A stretch of DNA of 22,356 nt from an uncultured Polynucleobacter sp. (GTDB lineage Bacteria > Pseudomonadota > Gammaproteobacteria > Burkholderiales > Burkholderiaceae): NCBI GenBank assembly GCA_937996825.1, contig CALKUJ010000364.1:1-22356 (forward strand), read 5' to 3'. Within the stretch, counting starts at the first letter, position 1, and every line of letters begins with the position of its first letter. The notes under the pieces are model-generated. The model saw only the letters and a program-made list of their open reading frames with translations. It was not told the DNA's origin and did no database searches. Shown piece by piece: positions 16,130 to 22,356 of this stretch. Made by a program: the position numbers and the translations under genes.

Positions 16130-17674
16130 ATGAAAGTACGCGCACAAATTGCGATGGTCCTGAATCTGGACAAATGTATCGGTTGTCACACCTGTTCGGT
16201 TACCTGTAAAAACGTTTGGACAAGTCGTCCGGGCGTGGAATACGCATGGTTCAACAACGTTGAAACCAAACCAGGCATTGGCTATCCAAAGAACTGGGAA
16301 GATCAAGACTTTTGGAAAGGTGGATGGACACGTAAATCCGACGGTTCTATCCAGCCAAAACAAGGGGGTAAGTGGAAACTGTTAATGAACATTTTCGCTA
16401 ACCCTAATATGCCTCAGATCGACGATTACTACGAGCCATTTACATTTGACTATGAGCACTTGCAAGGGGCGCCAGAGATGAAGGCTACACCCACAGCGCG
16501 ACCACGTAGTTTGATTACTGGTCAGCGTATGAACAAGATCGAATGGGGTCCTAACTGGGAAGAGATCTTGGGTGGTGAGTTTAGTAAGCGCAGCAAAGAT
16601 TCGAACCTTGCTAACTTCGACCAAGTGCAAAAAGACATGGTGGGTCAGTTTGAAAACACCTTCATGATGTACTTGCCTCGCCTCTGCGAGCATTGTTTGA
16701 ATCCCGCTTGCGTGGCGTCATGCCCTTCAGGTTCGATCTATAAGCGAGAGGATGACGGCATAGTTTTGATCGATCAAGACAAATGCCGAGGTTGGCGTAT
16801 GTGCGTGAGCGGATGCCCCTACAAGAAAATTTATTACAACTGGCAAACAGGTAAGGCCGAGAAGTGCATTTTCTGTTATCCACGCATCGAAGCAGGTCAG
16901 CCTACAGTTTGTTCTGAAACTTGTGTTGGACGAATTCGCTATCTCGGTGTTGTGTTGTATGACGCAGACCGTATTGCAGAGGCCGCTAGTACGGAGAGTG
17001 AGCAAGATCTATATCAAGCTCAGTTAGATATTTTCTTGGACCCACATGATCCAAAGGTTATTGCACAAGCGCGCGCTGATGGCATTCCTGATGCTTGGTT
17101 AGAAGGGGCCAAAAACAGCCCTGTCTACAAAATGGCGATTGACTGGAAAGTCGCGCTTCCGTTGCACCCTGAGTACCGCACTTTACCCATGGTTTGGTAT
17201 GTGCCGCCTCTGTCCCCTATTACCGCAGCTGCAAATGCTGGGCACATGGGTATGAATGGCGAATTACCTGATGTGCATCAAATGCGTATCCCTGTGCAAT
17301 ATTTGGCCAACTTGCTAACAGCAGGTGACACGGGGCCTGTAGTGAAGGCACTAGAGCGCATGCTAGCTATGCGTGCTTTCCAACGTGGGAAGCATGTTGA
17401 CGGCGTACACAACGAAGCAGTTCTCGATCAAGTCGGTTTAACCGTCGCTCAAGTTGAAGAGATGTATCAAATCATGGCGATTGCCAATTACGAAGATCGC
17501 TTCGTGATTCCTAGCACGCACCGTGAGTACGCTGAGAACGCATTCGATGTTCGTGGCGGTTGTGGATTCTCTTTTGGCAATGGTTGTTCAGACGGGCAGA
17601 GCGAGGTGAGCTTGTTCGACGGAAATAAACGCCGCACTATTCCAATTCAGCCAGTAGTTTCGGGAGACTTGTGA
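16130..17674 (+). CDS. narH: Respiratory nitrate reductase, beta (Fe-S) subunit
   Basis: This 514-residue electron-transfer subunit carries four Fe-S clusters linking NarI haems to NarG. The first Cys set is C16, C19, C22 and C26, at the same positions as in E. coli. The second starts at C186, C189, C194 and C198 (CEHCLNPACVASCP). The third has Trp in place of one Cys (CRGWRMCVSGCP), the known sign of a [3Fe-4S] cluster. The last set follows in CIFCYPRIEAG. AAGGAG stands eight bases before the ATG. The stop overlaps the narJ start region, so the two are translated together. Nothing is missing or unusual. Confidence 0.98.
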   Translation: MKVRAQIAMVLNLDKCIGCHTCSVTCKNVWTSRPGVEYAWFNNVETKPGIGYPKNWEDQDFWKGGWTRKSDGSIQPKQGGKWKLLMNIFANPNMPQIDDYYEPFTFDYEHLQGAPEMKATPTARPRSLITGQRMNKIEWGPNWEEILGGEFSKRSKDSNLANFDQVQKDMVGQFENTFMMYLPRLCEHCLNPACVASCPSGSIYKREDDGIVLIDQDKCRGWRMCVSGCPYKKIYYNWQTGKAEKCIFCYPRIEAGQPTVCSETCVGRIRYLGVVLYDADRIAEAASTESEQDLYQAQLDIFLDPHDPKVIAQARADGIPDAWLEGAKNSPVYKMAIDWKVALPLHPEYRTLPMVWYVPPLSPITAAANAGHMGMNGELPDVHQMRIPVQYLANLLTAGDTGPVVKALERMLAMRAFQRGKHVDGVHNEAVLDQVGLTVAQVEEMYQIMAIANYEDRFVIPSTHREYAENAFDVRGGCGFSFGNGCSDGQSEVSLFDGNKRRTIPIQPVVSGDL

Positions 17675-18351
17675 TGAAAAACAATTCCTATTCAATGCGA
17701 GCGCTTGCGTTATTGTTGTCTTATCCAGACGAAAAAACGCGATCTCAAATGAGTGCCGTAATAGATGTCCTCACCAAGGAGGATGCTTTGACAAAATCTA
17801 GGCTTTCTGAATTGAAAGCATTTGCTGACCATCTCCAGCAGATTGATCCATTGGAAGCGGAGTCACGATATGTTGAGACCTTTGATCGAGGTCGTTCAAC
17901 ATGCTTGAACTTGTTTGAGCACATACATGGTGATTCACGCGACCGTGGTCCAGCCATGATTGATTTGGCGCAAACCTATTCTCAATCTGGGTTGAATCTT
18001 GACCCTGACGAGTTGCCAGATCATTTGTGTGTAGTGTTGGAGTTTGCTTCAACTCAGGAGCCAGAAGTCGCAAAGTCATTTCTTGGAGAAATGTCACATA
18101 TCCTCAATGCAATTTTTAGTGGATTGCTCAAGCGTGAAAGTCCATATGCGGCAGTAATTGCGGCTGTGCTCGAGTTATCAGGTAACAAAGCTCAAGCCGT
18201 AAGCATTCCTGTCGAGGAGACATTGGATGAAAGCTGGCAGGAGCCTGAGGCGTTTGATGGTTGTAGCAGCCGTGGACAGTCTAGGCCAGATCAAGAGCAG
18301 CCTATTCATTTTGTCAAGAAAAATCAAAACACTGAAGGAGTGGCAGCATGA
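17674..18351 (+). CDS. narJ: Nitrate reductase assembly chaperone
   Basis: This 225-residue, mostly helical cytoplasmic chaperone is of the NarJ/TorD type. Family features are the ALALLLSYPDEKTR start and the LNLFEHIHGDSRDRGPAM motif (around 85-103), which is the best-conserved part of NarJ. It binds NarG before membrane docking and helps molybdenum cofactor and FS0 insertion; it is not part of the final enzyme. The start could be GTG 17671 or ATG 17674. GGGAG at 17662-17666 is spaced 7 bases from the ATG and 4 from the GTG, so I use the ATG, which overlaps the narH stop by one base. The 3' end overlaps narI by four bases (ATGA). The C-terminal 40 residues are charged and poorly conserved. 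Confidence 0.95.
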   Translation: MKNNSYSMRALALLLSYPDEKTRSQMSAVIDVLTKEDALTKSRLSELKAFADHLQQIDPLEAESRYVETFDRGRSTCLNLFEHIHGDSRDRGPAMIDLAQTYSQSGLNLDPDELPDHLCVVLEFASTQEPEVAKSFLGEMSHILNAIFSGLLKRESPYAAVIAAVLELSGNKAQAVSIPVEETLDESWQEPEAFDGCSSRGQSRPDQEQPIHFVKKNQNTEGVAA

Positions 18352-19070
18352 CTGGCTTGAACCATTTCGTATTTGGGATCTATCCCTATATCGCACTGAC
18401 TGTCTTCTTAGTGGGAAGTTTGATCAGATTTGATCGTGATCAGTACACATGGAAGAGTGATTCCTCCCAATTGTTACGTGCGGGTCAACTTCGCTGGGGA
18501 AGCAACTTGTTCCACCTTGGTGTTTTGTTTTTGTTCGGCGGCCATAGTCTTGGCATGCTCACACCGCACTTTATGTATGAGCATTTCATCACCGCGGGTG
18601 ACAAGCAACTCGTTGCGATGATTTCAGGTGGACTGTTTGGCGTATTAGGGTTTATTGGCGTTTCTTTGCTTTTGCACCGTCGTCTCTCTGATGTGCGAAT
18701 TCGTGCGAACAGTAAGACGACAGACATTGTGCTTTTGTGGTTGTTATGGGCACAATTTTCTCTCGGTCTTGCCACAATTCCTCTTTCGGCTCAGCACTTG
18801 GACGGTGGGATGATGCTCAAGCTGGCTGAATGGGCTCAAAGGATTGTTACCTTCCGAGGTGATGCCGTTGAGCTGCTTGATGAGGCAAGTTGGGTGTTCA
18901 AAGCTCACATGTTCTTGGGAATGAGCATCTTTTTTATTTTCCCATTCACTCGATTAGTTCATGTTTGGAGTGGATTCGGTACGCTTGCTTATGTAATGCG
19001 ACCACACCAATTAGTGCGCAGTCGTCGTATTGGTATGACCCCACGTGTTCCATTAAGTCGCCGAGGTTAA
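18348..19070 (+). CDS. narI: Respiratory nitrate reductase, gamma (cytochrome b) subunit
   Basis: This 240-residue integral membrane protein has five predicted helices. It oxidises quinol at the periplasmic side and passes electrons through two b haems to NarH. Haem ligands H56 and H66 are visible in FHLGVLFLFGGH, and two more His are in FKAHMFLGM and RLVHVWSG near the end, matching the E. coli arrangement. The ATG overlaps the narJ stop by four bases. The isomerase gene follows after only two bases, showing the operon continues beyond narGHJI. Length is normal (E. coli 225). Confidence 0.97.
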   Translation: MTGLNHFVFGIYPYIALTVFLVGSLIRFDRDQYTWKSDSSQLLRAGQLRWGSNLFHLGVLFLFGGHSLGMLTPHFMYEHFITAGDKQLVAMISGGLFGVLGFIGVSLLLHRRLSDVRIRANSKTTDIVLLWLLWAQFSLGLATIPLSAQHLDGGMMLKLAEWAQRIVTFRGDAVELLDEASWVFKAHMFLGMSIFFIFPFTRLVHVWSGFGTLAYVMRPHQLVRSRRIGMTPRVPLSRRG

Positions 19071-19072
19071 TT

Positions 19073-19939
19073 ATGAATAAAACATTTAGCCAACATGAAG
19101 CTCATGGTTCGGACGGGTGTGAGAGTTCTGCATGCAGTTGTTTCGCTGAGAAAATTGCAGACACGGTTTGTGTGCTTCCCCGAATCAATGGCGTAGCTTT
19201 GATTGCTGACGGTGAGTCTTGCGACCATGAACAGTTGTTAGAGCGCGCCTATTCAGAATTACTCAGACAAGAAGCTGTGCGTAACGGATTCTTGAGCTCG
19301 AATTCGACGGATATTGCTCCCAGCCTAAGTGAGTCTGAGCAGCAAGTGATTGATGCGATGTTGGAGGAGGAAATCCACATTCCTACGCCATCATCTGAAG
19401 AATGTCAGAGGTACTATGAAGCGCACCGTCAGATGTTCACTGTCGGTCAATCGAGAAACATTCGACACATACTTTTCGCGGTTACGCCTGGTGTGAACGT
19501 GACAGCACTTGCACAAAGAGCTGAATCAGCTTTATTTGAGTTGCGTAAATCGAATGTAAATTCTGATAAGTTTTCTCTGCTCGCAGCAGAGTTGTCGAAT
19601 TGCCCAACTGGTGTAAATGGTGGTGAATTAGGAAAAATAACACCTCAAGATTGCGCGCCAGAGTTAGCAAAAGAACTTTTTTTTAATCAAGAATCTAGCG
19701 AAGTTTTGGGTGTCATGCCGCGTCTCGTTCATACGCGACATGGCTTTCACATCATTGATGTTCAAGCCATTGATTTCGGTAATCTACCGGAGTTTGAGGT
19801 TGTTAAGCCTCAAATTCGATTGCGATTGCAAGCGCAATCTAGAGCAACTGCATTACGTCAGTACATGAGCTTGTTGGTTGGACGCTCAAATGTAGAAGGT
19901 CTTCAATTAGAGGGTGCGGTGTCCGATTTGGTGCAGTAA
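19073..19939 (+). CDS. PpiC/parvulin-type peptidyl-prolyl cis-trans isomerase (NifM-like)
   Basis: This is a 288-residue protein with a C-terminal parvulin domain (about 118-215: RNIRHILFAV, then CPTGVNGGELGKI and RHGFHIIDV). It is preceded by a helical SurA-N-like region and a Cys-rich N-terminus (C16, C21, C23, C33). No signal peptide or membrane segment is present, so it should act in the cytoplasm, unlike PpiD or SurA. Genes of this type commonly follow narI in Pseudomonas and Burkholderiales, and the family includes NifM, which matures the nitrogenase Fe protein. A role in folding or cofactor loading of NarG or NarH is therefore likely but unproven. The frame is open upstream to 18890 inside narI; I chose ATG 19073 because GAGG at 19063-19066 fits it and the N-terminus then matches the family. 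Confidence 0.85.
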   Translation: MNKTFSQHEAHGSDGCESSACSCFAEKIADTVCVLPRINGVALIADGESCDHEQLLERAYSELLRQEAVRNGFLSSNSTDIAPSLSESEQQVIDAMLEEEIHIPTPSSEECQRYYEAHRQMFTVGQSRNIRHILFAVTPGVNVTALAQRAESALFELRKSNVNSDKFSLLAAELSNCPTGVNGGELGKITPQDCAPELAKELFFNQESSEVLGVMPRLVHTRHGFHIIDVQAIDFGNLPEFEVVKPQIRLRLQAQSRATALRQYMSLLVGRSNVEGLQLEGAVSDLVQ

Positions 19940-19943
19940 TCAA

Positions 19944-20639
19944 ATGGATGAAAAATTACCTGAAGGATGTCGTGATGAGTTGCTGCAACGGTTGCAGCAC
20001 TTTCATGCAGACTATTTTCCTTTGCATCAGCAGAGATTTCAAGATCTTGTTGAAAAAGGCCAGCATCCCAAAACGCTATTTATTGGATGCTCAGACTCAA
20101 GACTTGTCCCATACCTTTTAACGGGGACTGGGCCTGGTGAGCTTTTTATTGTTCGCAATGTCGGAGCTTTGGTGCCCCCTTACGATGGATCGCATGGGTT
20201 GCACGGAACGATGGCAGGAATTGAGTTCGCAGTGTTACAACTGAAAGTCGAGCGAATCATTGTTTGTGGACACACGCACTGTGGCGCTATCAGAGCCGCA
20301 TATGAAGGCGTACCTGAAGAGGCTAGAGCGTTAAAAAATTGGTTAGAACTCGCAAAAGAGGCACTTCTTCCTGTGAGACCTAGCGCTGAAGCTATGTTTC
20401 GAACCGAACAGCGTTCAGTGGTTTTGCAACTTGAGCGACTGATGGAATATCCAATGGTGAGACGTGAGGTCGAGAATGGACAGCTCACGCTTCATGGGTG
20501 GCATTACGTAATCGAGGAGGGGGAGGTCCATGTTTTTGATGTTCTAAAAGGCGGTTTTGTACCGGCTTCCATGGCATTGAATAGTGGAACTGGACCTTAC
20601 CAACAGTTTGTAGAACATGATGGTCAACTAATAGAATGA
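19944..20639 (+). CDS. Beta-class carbonic anhydrase
   Basis: This 231-residue zinc enzyme interconverts CO2 and bicarbonate. The beta-class zinc site is complete: C49 and D51 with R53 in IGCSDSR, then H110 and C113 in CGHTHCGA. The rest (VRNVGALVPP, GTMAGIEFAV) is also typical of the CynT/Can clade. No signal peptide is seen, so it is cytoplasmic. The ATG is five bases after the isomerase stop and has no strong ribosome site, suggesting translational coupling. An in-frame GTG at 19914 would overlap the upstream gene and is less likely. The stop overlaps the nitroreductase ATG (ATGA). Why a carbonic anhydrase sits in a nitrate-reductase operon is unclear; pH or bicarbonate supply during proton-consuming nitrate reduction is a guess. 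No cyanase gene is adjacent. Confidence 0.92.
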   Translation: MDEKLPEGCRDELLQRLQHFHADYFPLHQQRFQDLVEKGQHPKTLFIGCSDSRLVPYLLTGTGPGELFIVRNVGALVPPYDGSHGLHGTMAGIEFAVLQLKVERIIVCGHTHCGAIRAAYEGVPEEARALKNWLELAKEALLPVRPSAEAMFRTEQRSVVLQLERLMEYPMVRREVENGQLTLHGWHYVIEEGEVHVFDVLKGGFVPASMALNSGTGPYQQFVEHDGQLIE

Positions 20640-21274
20640 GTTTTGACGTGTTGAATCAATTGAGTTCGAAGAATTTGCCTGAGGCCTTATCTGAATTGAC
20701 AGGCTCATTGATGCAAGTTTTGAGCAAAAGACGAACAGTTTTGCCAAAACGCTTAGTTGCTCCAGGACCTACGGATGAGCAGCTAAGTGTCTTCTTTGAG
20801 GCAGCTGCTACTGCACCCGATCATGATCAAATTTTGCCGTGGCGCTTTATGATTTTTCCTGAAAATAGTCGGGTTGCACTGGGGGAGTTGTTTGCTCAAG
20901 CTTTGTATGAGCGGGACTCAGAAGCTACAGATGTACAAATGGAGCAGGCAAGGGAAAAAGCATTGAGATCTCCTTTGTTGATGTTGCTAGTTGTAGATGA
21001 ATCCCGGGGTGATCAAGAGGTTGACTTCAGTGAACGTCTCCTGTCTGCTGGTTGTGCAGTGCAAAACATTCTCAGTGTGGCTACTTCAATGGGTTTCGGT
21101 TCATCTTTGACAAGTGGTAAGGCAATGAAATCTCAGATTTTTAGAGATGGCCTTGGGCTTTCATTGAGTGAACATGCCATCTGCTTCGTTAACGTTGGTC
21201 ACGTTGCAACATCTAAGCCCGGAAAAGTTCGCCCGAATCCTGATCAGTTCGTTTCAAGTTGGATGGCTTCTTAA
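20636..21274 (+). CDS. Nitroreductase family protein (YdjA-like)
   Basis: This 212-residue FMN protein is of the NAD(P)H-nitroreductase fold. The SKRRTVLPKRL segment (about 30-40) is the FMN phosphate-binding region, APDHDQILPWRF (about 61-72) is characteristic of the YdjA branch, and GFGSSLTSG is near 160. Family members reduce nitroaromatics, quinones or flavins; the natural substrate here is unknown. It is joined to the carbonic anhydrase gene by an ATGA overlap and lies two bases before the hemerythrin gene, so the three are almost surely translated from one mRNA. BluB, another relative, is ruled out on motif grounds. Confidence 0.82.
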   Translation: MSFDVLNQLSSKNLPEALSELTGSLMQVLSKRRTVLPKRLVAPGPTDEQLSVFFEAAATAPDHDQILPWRFMIFPENSRVALGELFAQALYERDSEATDVQMEQAREKALRSPLLMLLVVDESRGDQEVDFSERLLSAGCAVQNILSVATSMGFGSSLTSGKAMKSQIFRDGLGLSLSEHAICFVNVGHVATSKPGKVRPNPDQFVSSWMAS

Positions 21275-21276
21275 TT

Positions 21277-21837
21277 ATGGCCACTAGCAATATTCAATTC
21301 ATCGTGCCTGGACATCGAAGTCCAAGCGTTGGTTACGAAGCTCCTTTTGAAATGCTTGAGGCGTGTCACGAAAGAGTGCAGCGAATGCTTTCGTTATTAA
21401 CGCGTGCTCGGGCTTACGGAGCAGAGCATGGTTGCGACGAACCATTTGAGAATGCACTTAAAGATGTAATGCGATATTTTGATAAGGCGGCACCACAGCA
21501 TCATTTAGATGAAGAGTTGCATGTTTTCCCATCTGTTCTAGCTATGAATGATCAGGGTTTAACAGAGATAGTTTTTCGATTGCAACGTGAACATAAAAAG
21601 ATGGACGAGTTGTGGAGGCAAGTGAGGTGTGTGTTGAATTCTGTAATGAATTCAAATCGTGATAAACCAATATTCAATGAATATGAAAATCAACTTATGG
21701 ATGATTTTTGTTCTATGTACATTCGTCATATTTCAGATGAAGAAACGAAAATTTATCCGATTAGCTTCCATAGTTTGACTATGGATGATCTATTGGTGAT
21801 GTCCAAAGACATGATGGTTCGTAGAGGCGTTCAGTAA
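21277..21837 (+). CDS. Hemerythrin HHE domain protein, last gene of the nar operon
   Basis: This 186-residue helical protein has hemerythrin-type diiron ligands: H31 in EACHERVQRM, H75/H76 with E79/E80 (QHHLDEEL), H106 in REHKKMDEL, and a final H-x3-E in RHISDEETKIYP. It is distinct in sequence from the hemerythrin protein at 726-1310 and from RIC. The N-terminus lacks a signal sequence, so it is cytoplasmic. The ATG is two bases after the nitroreductase stop; an in-frame TTG at 21259 would overlap that gene and is less likely. Possible functions are O2 or NO binding or iron storage during nitrate respiration; none can be proven from sequence. No clear terminator follows at once: a 6-bp inverted repeat spans its stop codon (21832-21851). 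Confidence 0.85.
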   Translation: MATSNIQFIVPGHRSPSVGYEAPFEMLEACHERVQRMLSLLTRARAYGAEHGCDEPFENALKDVMRYFDKAAPQHHLDEELHVFPSVLAMNDQGLTEIVFRLQREHKKMDELWRQVRCVLNSVMNSNRDKPIFNEYENQLMDDFCSMYIRHISDEETKIYPISFHSLTMDDLLVMSKDMMVRRGVQ

Positions 21838-21851
21838 ATTTTTTGTTACTG

Positions 21852-21972
21852 CACATCTTGCGGTGAAAACCGTGTGGCGCAGTTGATGCGTGCGGCACAG
21901 ATCAAGTCAGTACCACCACGATGAGCCAGACCATGCCTAGGTGACTGACATCACGTACATCCGTACACACCG
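21852..21972 (+). mobile_element. Decayed IS3-family transposase (orfB) remnant
   Basis: Two short reading pieces match conserved parts of the IS3-family OrfB: SCGENRVAQLMRAAQIKS in one frame (about 21856-21909), then VTDITYIRTH, the start of the DDE core, in another frame (21941-21970). A stop codon and a frame change lie between them, and most of the usual intervening sequence is missing. The rest of the catalytic domain is absent. This is a dead fragment, marking an old insertion at the right end of the nar operon. No inverted repeats were found. A hairpin (GTCATCA at 21972-21978 with TGATGAC at 21986-21992) just beyond it lacks a T-run. Confidence 0.6.
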
Positions 21973-22042
21973 TCATCAAAGAGGCTGATGACTTTACGGT
22001 TTGGGGCGTTGTGACTTTCAACCTGCATAAGTTGCTCTGAGC

Positions 22043-22356
22043 ATGTCGCAACCTGAGATTGAATCGCTATCGCATCAAATCGATCCAGAGTCTCTGGCGG
22101 TGTTGCCACGCACCTCTGGTGTGTACATCTTCAAAGGAGAGGGAACGCTTCCCCTCTACATAGGCAAGAGCGTGGATATCCGCAGTCGAGTTTTGTCACA
22201 CCTCAGAGCCGAGGATGAGGCGGAGATGATTGCTCAATCACGACGCGTGGATTTCATTGAGACAGCGGGTGAGATTGGGGCTTTGCTTTTGGAAGCTCGC
22301 ATGATCAAGCAACAAAGCCCACTGTTCAACATCCGGCTGAGGCGGTTGCGCAATCT
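22043..22356 (+). CDS. cho: GIY-YIG nuclease, Cho (UvrC homologue)-like, truncated by window end
   Basis: From ATG 22043 the frame stays open to the window edge (104 codons). It shows the GIY-YIG nuclease domain of UvrC and Cho: GVYIF, then LYIGKSVDIRSRVLSHLR, and GEIGALLLEARMIKQQSPLFN with the metal-binding Glu. The pattern from LYIGKS through LLLEA resembles E. coli Cho more than UvrC. Cho makes the 3' incision in nucleotide-excision repair as an alternative to UvrC. A stop at 22028-22030 limits upstream extension. The ribosome site is weak. It is probably the first gene outside the respiratory locus. The C-terminal part is not in the window, so a fusion or frameshift there cannot be excluded. 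Confidence 0.85.
   Translation, partial: MSQPEIESLSHQIDPESLAVLPRTSGVYIFKGEGTLPLYIGKSVDIRSRVLSHLRAEDEAEMIAQSRRVDFIETAGEIGALLLEARMIKQQSPLFNIRLRRLRN

Noticed and set aside
18890..19072. Longer start for the isomerase inside narI
   Set aside because: It would overlap narI by 181 bases in another frame; ATG 19073 has a ribosome site and gives the usual family N-terminus.
20636..21274. Nitroreductase as BluB, the lower-ligand synthase for the B12 used by nrdJ
   Set aside because: The segments APDHDQILPWRF and GFGSSLTSG fit the YdjA branch; the BluB-typical N-terminal motif is absent.

Overview
The window holds a chromosomal nitrate-respiration and nitric-oxide-defence locus. It most probably comes from a betaproteobacterium of the Burkholderiales with a moderate GC content. 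The reasons are the gene order (narXL, two adjacent narK paralogues, narGHJI, then a peptidyl-prolyl isomerase, carbonic anhydrase and hemerythrin tail), the character of the proteins, and a Cho-like nuclease gene at the right edge. No rRNA, tRNA or CRISPR is visible, and the genus cannot be fixed from the sequence alone.

Layout. Positions 1-240 show no recognisable gene. Positions 240-584 (minus) hold the C-terminal remnant of a tyrosine recombinase. Positions 648-3261 (minus) are a three-gene operon ending in an intrinsic terminator: an iron-sulfur repair protein of the RIC/YtfE type, then a nitronate-monooxygenase-like flavoprotein, then a hemerythrin-domain protein. It diverges from an nsrR-like Rrf2 regulator gene (3384-3833, plus). 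The shared intergenic region carries two NsrR-type operators arranged as one concentric dyad. Next on the plus strand come nrdJ (adenosylcobalamin-dependent ribonucleotide reductase), narX and narL, which end at a strong terminator. A long plus-strand operon follows from 9333 to 21837: narK1, narK2, narG, narH, narJ, narI, a cytoplasmic PpiC-type isomerase, a beta-carbonic anhydrase, a YdjA-like nitroreductase and a second stand-alone hemerythrin protein. Many of these genes overlap or are separated by only a few bases. Beyond them lie an IS3-type transposase remnant and the start of a cho-like GIY-YIG nuclease gene that runs off the window.

How the parts fit. NarK1/NarK2 move nitrate in and nitrite out, NarGHI reduces nitrate to nitrite from the quinol pool, and NarJ assembles the enzyme. 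NarX/NarL sense nitrate and nitrite. NrdJ makes deoxyribonucleotides without needing oxygen, and its upstream region has an FNR-like box nearly identical to one upstream of narK1. Nitrite chemistry generates NO, which NsrR would sense with an Fe-S cluster, de-repressing the RIC operon. The island-like edges (integrase remnant at left, IS remnant at right) suggest the module may have been acquired or rearranged. The less understood parts are the accessory tail (isomerase, carbonic anhydrase, nitroreductase, hemerythrin) and the NMO-like and hemerythrin partners of RIC.
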